NCBI GenBank assembly: GCA_017462485.1
Contig: JAFTRA010000039.1
Span: forward strand, 1-63,629
Source of the DNA: Clostridia bacterium
Lineage (GTDB): Bacteria; Bacillota; Clostridia; Oscillospirales; CAG-272
Length of the DNA: 63,629 nt
Direction of reading: 5' to 3'
The notes beneath the pieces are model-generated. The model had not been told where the DNA came from and ran no database searches. It was given only the letters and a program-made list of their open reading frames with translations. Below are positions 16,872-25,525 of the stretch, one piece after another. Both the position numbers and the translations under genes were made by a program. Numbering within the stretch: position 1 is the first letter of the stretch; the number at the start of each line of letters is the position of its first letter.

Positions 16872-17531
16872 ATGGAAAAATACGTAAAATCTATTACTGC
16901 GTTGAATAATGCTACACTCAATAATAAAGATGCTGATGACATAGAGCGGTGTGCAGAATCGGATATTTTTTGGGCACAAAACAAAAACAAACCTTTACTT
17001 GAGCGTAAAATAAAAAGAGGTAACATATATCAGTTTGAATTTGGTAAAAACTATGTGCCCGAAATGTCATATGAACACAGGGGGCTTGTTATAGGTGTTT
17101 CGGGTAAATTGTTGTATGTTCTTCCTATATGTTCTTATAATTCGTCTAAAGAAGAACATACCTCTGCATATCATCCTATAGATAACCCAGATAATACTAA
17201 AAGTAATTATTACCTACTAAAACAAAGCGAACATCCGTTTTTAACTCATAATTCAGTACTAAAGCTCAACGATATTAGAACGGTGAGTATCGCAAGAATT
17301 AAATACAAACAAAACAATGGGTATTTAAATCCACAGTCCAATACATATAAAGAAATTGAAAAAATAGTTTTTTCTAAATATTTTTATAAATATTCATATG
17401 ATTATAACCAACTTATAGAAGAAAACAAGAAACTGAATGAAGTGATAACCAAACTAAAAGATCTTAACTCGGAACTACAAGAGAAAGTTAATTCACTTAG
17501 GAGTACTTGTACAGCAAAGACAAGTGGATGA
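16872..17531 (+). CDS. PemK/MazF-like toxin with coiled-coil tail
   Basis: A 219-residue protein from the ATG at 16872, with GGGAGA 6 nt upstream. Residues ~45-150 look like the MazF/PemK endoribonuclease fold: IKRGNIYQFEFG is the typical RGdIy start, RGLVIGVSGKLLYVLPI the next strands, and LNDIRTVSIARI the final helix or strand. An N-terminal ~40-residue helical extension and a C-terminal ~40-residue coiled coil are extra. MazF-type toxins cut single-stranded RNA. No protein antitoxin gene is next to it. Instead the structured RNA and terminator precede it. The gene is clearly more AT-rich than the chromosome around it, which fits transfer. Confidence 0.65.
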   Translation: MEKYVKSITALNNATLNNKDADDIERCAESDIFWAQNKNKPLLERKIKRGNIYQFEFGKNYVPEMSYEHRGLVIGVSGKLLYVLPICSYNSSKEEHTSAYHPIDNPDNTKSNYYLLKQSEHPFLTHNSVLKLNDIRTVSIARIKYKQNNGYLNPQSNTYKEIEKIVFSKYFYKYSYDYNQLIEENKKLNEVITKLKDLNSELQEKVNSLRSTCTAKTSG

Positions 17532-17558
17532 TTTATTAAAATATTAGCGGTGAATGAT

Positions 17559-17598
17559 GGTGCAATTTTGGTGCAACACTTTACGCAACGATATTCAC
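17559..17598 (+). repeat. 40-bp direct repeat, copy 1
   Basis: Matches 35 of 40 positions of the copy at 17783-17822. Both contain a doubled GGTGCAA and then CACTTTA and AACGATA. It lies just after the toxin gene and is a candidate attachment-site or arm-site repeat of the lost element. Confidence 0.6.
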
Positions 17599-17725
17599 AA
17601 AACCCTACGATATTGCACAAAAACACATGATAACGCTATGATATGGCACAATATTTACGATATTTAACGCTGTTCACGCTATGCCTATAACAGCAAGAGA
17701 TAATTTTTGTCTTACGGAAACTCTC

Positions 17726-17766
17726 AAAAACCCGATACCATCAAGGTTTTCGGGTTTTTCTTTTTT
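17726..17766 (+). terminator. intrinsic terminator downstream of the toxin gene
   Basis: 10-bp stem AAAAACCCGA (17726-17735) with TCGGGTTTTT (17750-17759), followed by a T-rich stretch. Confidence 0.75.
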
Positions 17767-17782
17767 GTATATAGGTCGGCTT

Positions 17783-17822
17783 GGTGCAAATTTGGTGCAA
17801 CACTTTATCAAACGATACTCAC
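17783..17822 (+). repeat. 40-bp direct repeat, copy 2
   Basis: Second copy of the GGTGCAA-doublet repeat, 224 bp after copy 1 and on the same strand. Confidence 0.6.
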
Positions 17823-17981
17823 GATATTCACGATATCAAACGGCGTTCTTAACTTTTGACGGAGGAAAAATCATAACGCTTGCGAAGCAAGCTAATAACT
17901 CTAAACTAAAACATTCACATCTCGGGAGATTACAAAGCCAAGTGCCTCTAACAATCGATCACGATAGATAACCCAAAATAC

Positions 17982-18010
17982 TTGACTTTCGTATAAGGTT
18001 ATGTTACAAT
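17982..18010 (+). promoter_or_regulatory. sigma-A promoter of pnuC
   Basis: TTGACT (17982-17987), 17-nt spacer, TACAAT (18005-18010). Confidence 0.65.
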
Positions 18011-18016
18011 ATATGA

Positions 18017-18173
18017 AGTTCGCATCTGTCGGCTTGCCAGCAAGCATTTTTGTTTGTGATTATTAAGTGAAAATAAATATAAAATAAACTGCCACCGGGT
18101 AGTAAAATGCAAAAAGCATTCGTATGCGCATCGTTAGGTCTTTGAAGATGCGTATTCGAATGCTTTGTTTTTT
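18017..18173 (+). promoter_or_regulatory. attenuator-type leader of pnuC (candidate riboswitch)
   Basis: The leader contains GCTTG/CAAGC and CTGCC/GGTAG hairpins in its first 90 nt. A near-perfect 20-bp terminator hairpin follows (18113-18132 with 18147-18166) and a TTTTTT run, 11 nt before the pnuC start codon. This layout is typical of a ligand-sensing expression platform. NAD-type, TPP or FMN riboswitches are known upstream of Pnu transporters, but none of their conserved boxes was recognised here. Confidence 0.5.
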
Positions 18174-18184
18174 GGGAGTTTTTT

Positions 18185-18910
18185 ATGTCTTGGTTAAAAA
18201 AATCAATAAAATATTTTTCGAAAGCGGAAATTGTATTATGGTGCTTATCGTCGGCGCTTATTGTAATAGCGTTTTTTATCTTTGATAGAGAAAATTATCT
18301 GGCGTTATTTGCTTCTTTGATTGGTGTAACTTCCCTTATTTTTAATGCAAAGGGGAATCCATTCGGTCAATTTCTGATGGTCATATTCAGCTTAATGTAT
18401 GGAATTATATCGTTCACATTTGCATATTACGGAGAAATGATTACCTACCTAGGTATGACAATGCCTATGGCAATATTTGCACTCGTGTCTTGGTTGAGAA
18501 ACCCTTTCAACAGCAACAAATCCGAAGTTAAGGTAAATACCATCGGTAAACCCGAGACTTTGTTTATGTGGTTAATGACGATAGCGGTCACAGTTCTCTT
18601 CTATTTCGTGCTTAAGTATTTTGAAACGACAAACCTGATTCCAAGCACGCTATCCGTAACAACGAGTTTTCTTGCAGTCTATCTTACGTTTAGAAGAATT
18701 CCGTATTTCGCATTGGCATATGCCGCAAATGATATCGTCTTAATAGTTCTATGGATATTGGCAAGCATTTACGATACAAGGTACATTTCGGTAGTTGTTT
18801 GCTTTACGGCATTTTTTGCAAACGATATTTATGGGTATATTAGTTGGAAGAAAATGAAAATAAGACAGAACAAGCAAACTTTGGTTTACAATAAATCGTT
18901 AAATTTATAA
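18185..18910 (+). CDS. pnuC: nicotinamide riboside transporter PnuC
   Basis: A 241-residue membrane protein with about seven hydrophobic helices, of the PnuC family that imports nicotinamide riboside by facilitated diffusion for NAD synthesis. Conserved pieces are SLIGVTSLIFNAKGNPFGQ, YGEMITYLGMT, LTFRRIPYFALAYAANDIVLI and NDIYGYISW. Length is usual. GGGAG precedes the ATG by 6 nt. Related Pnu transporters can carry thiamine or riboflavin, so the substrate is inferred. Expression is probably set by the upstream attenuator. The gene is AT-rich and sits at the edge of the mobile-element remnant. Confidence 0.88.
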   Translation: MSWLKKSIKYFSKAEIVLWCLSSALIVIAFFIFDRENYLALFASLIGVTSLIFNAKGNPFGQFLMVIFSLMYGIISFTFAYYGEMITYLGMTMPMAIFALVSWLRNPFNSNKSEVKVNTIGKPETLFMWLMTIAVTVLFYFVLKYFETTNLIPSTLSVTTSFLAVYLTFRRIPYFALAYAANDIVLIVLWILASIYDTRYISVVVCFTAFFANDIYGYISWKKMKIRQNKQTLVYNKSLNL

Positions 18911-19110
18911 AGACGCTTTTAAAAAGCTAGCAATATTTGATTGATTTTTTCCACGCTCAACCAGCGGTATGTTTACTTTTCGCATAACAGCAACTATAAT
19001 AAAAGCGAAAAGAGGCAATCTATTAATCAAGCAAAAACGAACAAGAAAAAAGCAAAACAATTTGGACTTCTATCTTGGCAATTGGAATAGTAAGTATGAT
19101 AGCTCTGTTG

Positions 19111-19884
19111 CTATTTATCTTCTTTTCTAGCTCTTTTGGGTGAGATTTTATACATTTGCTTGAACTTATAGGAGAAATAGTTGCTGTCGTTAAAGCCGCA
19201 TTCGTAGGCAATTTCGCCAATAGTTTTACCGGGCTCGTTCTTTAGCATAAACTCGGCGCGCTGAAGCCTTAAAAGCGTTAGATATTCGTTAAAGCCAAAG
19301 CCCGTGGTTTTCTTGAACACGCGCGAGAGATGCTCGGGACTGACAGATTCCCTCTTTGCCGCCTCGGAGAGCTTTATATCGTGCATATAGTTCTCACGGA
19401 TATAGTCTATCACGTTATCCACCGGCGAGTGATTGCTCTTGATTTTTTCTCCGCCCTTTCGGTTTCTGATAAGGACTAAGAGAAGCTCGCACGTCAATAA
19501 GCGCAACGCTTCTTCTGAAAGAAAATCCCCCGAAGTAAATTCCCTTTCTATCCTCTCGAAGACCTCGCTCACCCGAATAGAGACCTCCTTTCCCCGATAT
19601 ACGAAATCAAGCTCATTTATATGCTCACGAAGTCCTTCTGTTACGTATTCCTCGCCAAAATTTATAAGCATTCGGCTATGCGGCTCTATTCCGTAATTCG
19701 TTTTATGTATCGTACCGCCCGGGATACACACAATATCTCCCGCTACGACCTCGTAGAAGCTTCCGTCGATAAAATAACGGCACTTTCCTTCCTTTAGATA
19801 ATATATCTCAAAATTTTCATGGTAATGGTGGGTGGACTCGCTTCCCCGCCTGCCGACAGCCTTATGAAAATAGTAATTCTCCAT
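19111..19884 (-). CDS. AraC family transcriptional regulator, probably of hexuronate genes
   Basis: A 257-residue regulator from the ATG at 19884 with AAGGG upstream; an earlier in-frame start at 19974 lacks a ribosome site. The N-terminal cupin is visible as THHYHENFEIYYLKEGKC and IPGGTIHK. Two C-terminal helix-turn-helix motifs follow (IKLSEAAKRESVSPEHLSRV and IGEIAYECGFNDSNYFSYKF), with the family signature near the end. It is divergent from uxaB-uxaA, and the 253 bp between them should hold the operator. Control of galacturonate use is inferred from position. Confidence 0.87.
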   Translation of the reverse strand: MENYYFHKAVGRRGSESTHHYHENFEIYYLKEGKCRYFIDGSFYEVVAGDIVCIPGGTIHKTNYGIEPHSRMLINFGEEYVTEGLREHINELDFVYRGKEVSIRVSEVFERIEREFTSGDFLSEEALRLLTCELLLVLIRNRKGGEKIKSNHSPVDNVIDYIRENYMHDIKLSEAAKRESVSPEHLSRVFKKTTGFGFNEYLTLLRLQRAEFMLKNEPGKTIGEIAYECGFNDSNYFSYKFKQMYKISPKRARKEDK

Positions 19885-20137
19885 TTTGCGCCCTTCACGT
19901 TTCCATATTTTGATTGACCGATTCAACCGTGTTGAAATTAACTCGGTAGAAATTAAATCAGCCCTAAAATTCAATGCTATACCGTAAGTTTATCACAATA
20001 TATCAAAAAAATCAAGAAAAATATCAAAATGCGCTAATTTATTTAAGGAAATGTGTGTTTTTTTGATATAGAATATAGTCAAGAGAAAATAATCAAGCGC
20101 TTTGGAAGGGCAAATTCTCACAAAAAGGAGATTTATT

Positions 20138-21445
20138 ATGAATTTTAACAAAATTACACGTCCCGAGAGGGTTATACAATTCGGAGAAGGCGGATTTTTG
20201 CGCGGCTTCTTCGACTGGATGCTGCAGAAGATAAATGCAAGCAGTGATTTTTCAGCAAGCGTGGTAGTCATTCAGCCTATACCTAACGGTATGTGCGACA
20301 AGCTTGAGGAGCAGAAGTGCGTATATACTCACCTTATCAGAGGCGTCGAGGGCGTTGAAAAGAGCGTTATAGACGTTATCTCAAGATGCGTAAATCCTTA
20401 TGAAAGCTTTGACTCATATCTCGCTCTTGCCGAGAATCCCGACTTCAGATTCGTCGTTTCGAACACCACCGAATCGGGAATCACCTTTTCCGAAGAGGAC
20501 AAGATAACCGACGCTCCCCCGAAGACCTTCCCCGCAAAGCTTACGCTTCTTTTGAAGAGAAGATTCGAGCTCGGGCTTGACGGCTTTATTTTCCTCCCCT
20601 GCGAGCTTATAGACAGAAACGGAGACAATCTCAAGAAATGCATAATGAAGTACGCAGACCTTTGGAATCTCGGTGAAGAGTTCAAAAAATGGATAGAATG
20701 TAAAAATATATTTACAAATACGCTCGTTGACAGAATCAACACGGGCTATCCTAAGGACGAAAAGCTTGACCTCGGTTATGATGACAATATGGTCAACACC
20801 TCGGAATATTTTCATCTCTGGGTTATCGAAACCGAGCACGACCTCGATTCCGAGCTACCCTTCTCCAAGGCAGGACTTAACGTTATTGTCACTCGTGATA
20901 AGCTTGAAATGTACCGCACGAGAAAGGTGCGTATTCTAAACGGTGCTCACACGTCCTTAGTTCCCTACGCTCTTCTTTCGGGATTTGACACGGTTAAGAG
21001 CTGCATAGACGATGAGGGTATGCGCGAGCATATCAGAAAATGCGTTTTCGATGAAATTATCCCTACTCTTGATTTGCCAAAGGAAGAGCTTACCGACTAT
21101 GCGAACAGCGTTCTCGAGCGCTTTGCAAATCCCTATATCAAGCACTACCTCTCTTCTATCGCGCTTAACTCTGTAAGCAAATTCAAGGTACGCGTGCTTC
21201 CCTCTATCCTTGAATATATAAAGCGCTACGGCAAGATGCCGAAAACTCTTATCTTCTCGTTTGCGAAGCTCATAGAGTTCTACAAGATGGGAACGCCTAA
21301 CGACGCCCCCGAGGTTATAGAGTACATAAAAAATCACAGCGTACGAGATATACTTAAAAACGAAGAGTTCTGGGGTACGGACCTCTCATATCTTACAGAG
21401 GAGTTGGAAGTGGCGGCGGATTTAGGCGCAACCGAAAATGGCTGA
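20138..21445 (+). CDS. uxaB: tagaturonate reductase (mannitol dehydrogenase family)
   Basis: A 435-residue polyol dehydrogenase family enzyme that interconverts D-tagaturonate and D-altronate with NAD(H) in galacturonate breakdown. The N-terminal Rossmann segment reads VIQFGEGGFLRGFFDWM. The catalytic region contains NVIVTRDKLEMYRTRKVRILN, followed by GAHTSLVPYALLSG, with Lys and His residues typical of the family. The start is the ATG at 20138 after AAAAAGGAG. The neighbouring uxaA confirms the assignment over fructuronate or mannitol dehydrogenases. Confidence 0.88.
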   Translation: MNFNKITRPERVIQFGEGGFLRGFFDWMLQKINASSDFSASVVVIQPIPNGMCDKLEEQKCVYTHLIRGVEGVEKSVIDVISRCVNPYESFDSYLALAENPDFRFVVSNTTESGITFSEEDKITDAPPKTFPAKLTLLLKRRFELGLDGFIFLPCELIDRNGDNLKKCIMKYADLWNLGEEFKKWIECKNIFTNTLVDRINTGYPKDEKLDLGYDDNMVNTSEYFHLWVIETEHDLDSELPFSKAGLNVIVTRDKLEMYRTRKVRILNGAHTSLVPYALLSGFDTVKSCIDDEGMREHIRKCVFDEIIPTLDLPKEELTDYANSVLERFANPYIKHYLSSIALNSVSKFKVRVLPSILEYIKRYGKMPKTLIFSFAKLIEFYKMGTPNDAPEVIEYIKNHSVRDILKNEEFWGTDLSYLTEELEVAADLGATENG

Positions 21446-21470
21446 AATTAAAGAAAGGAATAATTCAAAA

Positions 21471-22841
21471 ATGCGTATAAATCCTCTTGACAACGTAGAA
21501 GTAAATCTTGATAACGGTCATAAGTATGCGCTACGTGATATAAAGCGCGGAGAGGACGTTATAAAATACGGAAACCCGATAGGCCACGCAACCTGCGATA
21601 TTGCGGCAGGTGAGCACGTGCATACGCATAACTTAAAAACCAATTTATCGGGAGGTCTCGAATACACCTACGAGCCCGAATTCTACAATATACCCGAAGG
21701 GACTTCGGATAAAACCTTTATGGGCTACGTCAGAGCAAATGGCGAGGTTGGAATACGCAACGACGTATGGATAATCAACACGGTTGGGTGCGTAAACAAG
21801 GTTGCCGAAAAAATTGCCGAAGCGACAGGGGCATACCATTTCCCTCATCCATTCGGCTGCTCGCAGCTCGGTGACGACCAAAAGATAACGCAAAAGATAC
21901 TTTCGGGTATGGTGCATCACCCGAATGCCGCAGCGGTGCTCGTTCTCGGTCTTGGCTGCGAGAACAATAATATTGAGGTATTCAAAAAAGCTCTCGGTGA
22001 GTACGACGGGGAGCGTGTCAGATTCCTTAACGCGCAGGACTTCGACGACGAGGTTAGCGAGGGCATAAGAATCGTCTGCGAGCTCCAGAATTACGCAAAG
22101 AGATTCAAAAGAGAGCCTATCCCCGTATCGAAGCTTAAGATAGGACTCAAGTGCGGCGGAAGTGACGGATACAGCGGTATTTCCGCAAATCCTCTCGTCG
22201 GAAGATTTTCTGATAAGCTTATCGGTATGGGCGGAAGCTGCGTTCTTACCGAGGTACCGGAAATGTTTGGCGCAGAGCATCTGCTTATGAAGAGGTGCGA
22301 GAGCGAAGAGGTATTCCAAAAAACCGTTTCTCTTATAAACGACTTCAAGGACTACTACGAGAGGCACGGTCAGGTTATATACGAAAATCCCTCGCCCGGA
22401 AACAAGGCGGGCGGAATTACGACGCTTGAGGAAAAATCCCTCGGCTGCGTGCAAAAGGGCGGACTTGCCAAGGTCTCGGACGTGCTTGACTACGGTGACA
22501 GAATTTCAAAGCCCGGTCTCTCGTTACTTAATGGCCCCGGTAACGATATCGTCGCTATAACCAATCTTATGGCGGCAGGCGCGCATATGATTCTCTTCAC
22601 TACAGGTAGAGGAACTCCCGTAGGAAGCGCTGTTCCTACCGTGAAGATATCGACTAACCGCAGCCTCTTCGAGCGTAAAGGCGGCTGGATAGATTTCGAC
22701 GCAAGTCCTACGCTTTCGGGAAATGAACTGACAGACGAGCTTTTCGATTTCGTTATATCCATAGCAAGCGGCAAAGAGACAAAAAACGAAATTAACGGTT
22801 ACAGAGAAATCTCAATTTTCAAGGACGGAGTAACACTCTAA
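21471..22841 (+). CDS. uxaA: altronate dehydratase (UxaA family)
   Basis: A 456-residue dehydratase that converts D-altronate to 2-keto-3-deoxygluconate. The N-terminal SAF-like domain includes GEHVHTHNLKT. The large domain has GYVRANGEVGIRNDVWII, FPHPFGCSQLGDD and LKCGGSDGYSGISANP. The start at 21471 follows AAAGGAA by 10 nt; an ATG at 21438 overlapping uxaB is the alternative. It forms a two-gene operon with uxaB. Later pathway genes such as kdgK and kdgA are not in the window. Confidence 0.92.
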   Translation: MRINPLDNVEVNLDNGHKYALRDIKRGEDVIKYGNPIGHATCDIAAGEHVHTHNLKTNLSGGLEYTYEPEFYNIPEGTSDKTFMGYVRANGEVGIRNDVWIINTVGCVNKVAEKIAEATGAYHFPHPFGCSQLGDDQKITQKILSGMVHHPNAAAVLVLGLGCENNNIEVFKKALGEYDGERVRFLNAQDFDDEVSEGIRIVCELQNYAKRFKREPIPVSKLKIGLKCGGSDGYSGISANPLVGRFSDKLIGMGGSCVLTEVPEMFGAEHLLMKRCESEEVFQKTVSLINDFKDYYERHGQVIYENPSPGNKAGGITTLEEKSLGCVQKGGLAKVSDVLDYGDRISKPGLSLLNGPGNDIVAITNLMAAGAHMILFTTGRGTPVGSAVPTVKISTNRSLFERKGGWIDFDASPTLSGNELTDELFDFVISIASGKETKNEINGYREISIFKDGVTL

Positions 22842-22852
22842 AGCAGCGTGAT

Positions 22853-22950
22853 ACTCCAAAAAGGAGAATTCCCGCTTAACTATGGTTGCCCGAGGGCAAG
22901 TTATCAGTTTAGAGATGCCTCGCATCGTTATGATTGGCTTCGCCAAGCTA
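22853..22950 (+). repeat. degenerate palindrome-rich repeat, related to that at 63.4 kb
   Basis: It begins with AGCGTGATACTCC, then has TTGCCC/GGGCAA and GGCTTCGCCAAGC hairpins. The same AGCGTGATACTC and TTGCCC...GGGCAAG order occurs at 63376-63430. It lies between uxaA and its terminator. Confidence 0.5.
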
Positions 22951-22959
22951 TGAAAACAC

Positions 22960-23014
22960 AAAGTGCAATACACCGTTCTCATGAGGAAAAAGCGGTATAT
23001 TGCACTTTTTTTGT
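22960..23014. terminator. bidirectional terminator between uxaA and metA
   Basis: 11-bp stem AAAGTGCAATA (22960-22970) with TATTGCACTTT (22998-23008), extended by ACCG/CGGT and followed by T7. It serves both convergent operons. Confidence 0.85.
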
Positions 23015-23038
23015 AAATCTTTATTTACTTATTTGGGG

Positions 23039-23965
23039 TTATTTCTTATTTCCGAGCTTATTTACGTCGTACGGAGTCGTCTGGTAAACGAAGTAGTTAA
23101 GCCAGTTCGAGAAGAGGAGATTTGCGTGAGCTCTCCAGCTTACGACGGGAGCTTTTTCGGGGTCGTTGTTCTCGAAATAATTCTTAGGAACGTCAATAGG
23201 TCTTCCGAGTCCAACGTCTCTTACGTACTCATTCTTTAGCGTTTCGGCATCGTACTCACTATGACCCGTGATGAATATTTGCCTTCCCTGCTTGCTTCTT
23301 ACGGCATAGACGCCGCATTCCTCGGACGAGGCAAGAATTTTAAGCTCGGGTACGGCTTCGATATCCTCTCTATAAACCGTCGTATGACGTGACTGGGGTA
23401 CCATAAACACGTCGTCAAAGCCTCGGAAAAGAATAGACTTCTTATACTCAACGGTATGCGGAAATACTCCGAAAAGCTTTCTGTCAAGGGTATGCTTATT
23501 TATACCGTAGTGGTAATAGAGGCCTGCCTGCGCTCCCCAGCAGATATGAAGTGTGCTGTGAGCGTGAGTTTTTGACCATTCCATTATTTCGCAAAGCTCT
23601 TTCCAATACTCGACCTCTTCAAATGGCATATGCTCCACGGGAGCGCCCGTTATGATAAGGCCGTCGTAAAAGTTTTCCTTTATCTCGTCAAAGGTTTTAT
23701 AAAACGAAATAAGATGCTCCTCGGATACGTTCTTCGCCTTGTGGCTGGAGGTATGGAGAAGCTCAAGCTCTACCTGCAGTGGCGAGTTTCCGAGAAGACG
23801 TGAGAACTGCGTTTCAGTAGCAATCTTCGTAGGCATAAGATTTAAGAGAGCTATTTTAAGAGGTCTTATGTCCTGCGTTATCGCGCGGGTCTCGGTCATA
23901 ACGAAAATATTCTCGTCAGAGAGTGTTTTTACCGCAGGTAAATCGTTAGGAATTTTAATTGGCAT
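23039..23965 (-). CDS. metA: homoserine O-acetyltransferase (MetA type)
   Basis: A 308-residue enzyme that activates homoserine for methionine synthesis. From the ATG at 23965 (GGGAG upstream) the numbering matches the characterised family: catalytic Cys142 in HICWGAQAG, and His235 and Glu237 in TGHSEYD. Residue 111 is Glu (TGAPVE), the residue known to select acetyl-CoA, whereas Gly at this position gives succinyl-CoA use. It follows metY on the same strand, whose product consumes O-acetylhomoserine, which supports the acetyl assignment. Confidence 0.93.
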   Translation of the reverse strand: MPIKIPNDLPAVKTLSDENIFVMTETRAITQDIRPLKIALLNLMPTKIATETQFSRLLGNSPLQVELELLHTSSHKAKNVSEEHLISFYKTFDEIKENFYDGLIITGAPVEHMPFEEVEYWKELCEIMEWSKTHAHSTLHICWGAQAGLYYHYGINKHTLDRKLFGVFPHTVEYKKSILFRGFDDVFMVPQSRHTTVYREDIEAVPELKILASSEECGVYAVRSKQGRQIFITGHSEYDAETLKNEYVRDVGLGRPIDVPKNYFENNDPEKAPVVSWRAHANLLFSNWLNYFVYQTTPYDVNKLGNKK

Positions 23966-24069
23966 ATTGTACTCCCGGGCGTGATGGATATACGGACTGA
24001 TTTCCGAAACCCTCAAGCCTTAATTTTAATATAATTTTGGTGCTTAGTCGCAAGAGCTGTCAATTTGAT

Positions 24070-25353
24070 TTAAATATTATTTAAAGCTCCTTCGATATCG
24101 GCGATAAGGTCGCGGTAGCTTTCAATTCCGCAAGAAAGACGTACCAAATCCGAGGGAACGCCTGCCGCTGTAAGCTCTTCCTCGCTCATCTGACGGTGAG
24201 TGGAGCTTGCGGGGTGCAAGCAGCAGGAATGAGCGTCGGCAACGTGCGTCTCGATTGCGGCAACCTTAAGCGATTTCATAAACGCCTCTGCGGCTGCTCT
24301 TCCGCCCTTTATACCGAAGCTTACGACACCGCAGGTGCCGTTTGGCATATACTTATTCGCAAGCTCGTAATACTTATTCGATTTAAGTCCCGGGTAATTT
24401 ACCCAAGCTATTTTCTCGTGAGCTTCGAGGAACTCGGCTACCTTCATAGCATTAAGGCAATGCCTTTCCATACGAACGTGAAGACTTTCAAGTCCGAGAT
24501 TCAACAGATACGCGCTCTGGGGAGACTGCGTGCAGCCGAAATCACGCATAAGCTGCGCCGTTGCCTTATAAATATACGCTCCCTCCTTGCCGAACTTTTC
24601 AGCGTAGGTTATACCGTGATAGCTATCGTCGGGAGTGCAGAGTCCCGGGAACTTTTCAGCGTTTGCCATCCAATCGAACTTGCCCGAGTCAACGATGCAG
24701 CCGCCGACAGCGGAGCCGTGACCGTCCATATACTTCGTCGTGGAATGAGTTACAATATCCGCGCCAAACTCAAAGGGACGGCAGTTGACCGGAGTCGCAA
24801 AGGTGTTATCTATAATAAGCGGAACTCCGTGCTTATGCGCGGCAGAGGCGAACTTCTCGATATCGAGAACGGTGAGCGCAGGGTTAGCTATGGTTTCACC
24901 GAAAACAGCCTTGGTATTAGGTCTGAATGCCGCTTCAAGCTCCTCTTCGGTACAATCGGGGTCAACGAAGGTAAAGTCGATTCCCATTTTTTTCATAGTC
25001 ACGCCAAAGAGATTGAACGTACCCCCGTATATGCTTGCCGAGGAGATTACGTGGTCTCCGGCATTTGCGATATTGAACACGGCAAAGAAATTTGCCGCCT
25101 GGCCCGACGAGAGAAGCATTGCGGCGCTTCCGCCCTCGAGAGCGCATATTTTTGCCGCTACCATATCGCAGGTGGGATTCTGGAGTCTCGAATAGAAGTA
25201 GCCCGACGCCTCAAGGTCGAAAAGCTTACCCATATCCTCGCTCGTTGCGTATTTAAAGGTCGTGCTTTGTATAATCGGTATCTGGCGAGGCTCTCCGTTG
25301 CCGGGGGTGTAGCCCGCCTGAACGCATTTCGTTTCTATTTCGTAGTTTTTCAT
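24070..25353 (-). CDS. metY: O-acetylhomoserine sulfhydrylase (MetY type)
   Basis: A 427-residue PLP enzyme that makes homocysteine from O-acetylhomoserine and sulfide. Cys/Met-metabolism family motifs are SRLQNPTCDMVAAKICALEGG, LIIDNTFATP with Asp182 contacting the cofactor, and HSTTKYMDGHG with PLP-lysine Lys207. Length is typical of MetY and longer than MetB or MetC. The start at 25353 follows AAGGA by 7 nt; a further upstream start at 25419 is unlikely. It is probably cotranscribed with metA 104 bp downstream. No S-box or T-box was seen in its short leader. Confidence 0.92.
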   Translation of the reverse strand: MKNYEIETKCVQAGYTPGNGEPRQIPIIQSTTFKYATSEDMGKLFDLEASGYFYSRLQNPTCDMVAAKICALEGGSAAMLLSSGQAANFFAVFNIANAGDHVISSASIYGGTFNLFGVTMKKMGIDFTFVDPDCTEEELEAAFRPNTKAVFGETIANPALTVLDIEKFASAAHKHGVPLIIDNTFATPVNCRPFEFGADIVTHSTTKYMDGHGSAVGGCIVDSGKFDWMANAEKFPGLCTPDDSYHGITYAEKFGKEGAYIYKATAQLMRDFGCTQSPQSAYLLNLGLESLHVRMERHCLNAMKVAEFLEAHEKIAWVNYPGLKSNKYYELANKYMPNGTCGVVSFGIKGGRAAAEAFMKSLKVAAIETHVADAHSCCLHPASSTHRQMSEEELTAAGVPSDLVRLSCGIESYRDLIADIEGALNNI

Positions 25354-25407
25354 ATTCATTTCCTTTTCTGCTTCTGTAAAGCTGCCTTTTTTACTTTCAC
25401 ACATTAT

Positions 25408-25436
25408 ATTGTAGCACAATATATTTTAAAAATCAA
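25408..25436 (-). promoter_or_regulatory. sigma-A promoter of metY-metA
   Basis: Minus strand: TTGATT (25431-25436), 17-nt spacer, TACAAT (25408-25413). The leader to the ATG is about 45 nt. Confidence 0.6.
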
Positions 25437-25525
25437 TATATTTTAAATTCACGGCAAGCAAAAAAATAATATCAGACAAAGTTTATGAATTTTTAGCAAA
25501 TATTTGCTTTTTTGATAAGGAGTTA

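Larger units (their letters stand above)
17588..17838 (+). repeat. cluster of ACGATATT-like iterons
   Basis: ACGATAT or close variants occur about seven times (near 17589, 17608, 17651, 17661, 17813, 17821 and 17831). Many are followed by CAC or GCAC. Such clustered short repeats are typical of recombinase arm sites or replication or transfer origins. The rest of 17532-17980 holds a terminator and no credible gene. Confidence 0.45.

Noticed and set aside
17681-17971. 96-codon plus-strand frame after the toxin gene
   Set aside because: It runs through a terminator and the direct repeat, and has no ribosome site or domain.
19025-19139. Plus-strand hydrophobic frame ending IALLLFIFFSSSFG in the pnuC-AraC gap
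   Set aside because: Only ~38 codons without a proper start, and it overlaps the AraC gene antisense. At most it is a remnant of a membrane protein. Nothing else is seen in 18911-19110.
24196-25446. 416-codon plus-strand frame over metY
   Set aside because: A shadow of metY, with no family resemblance.
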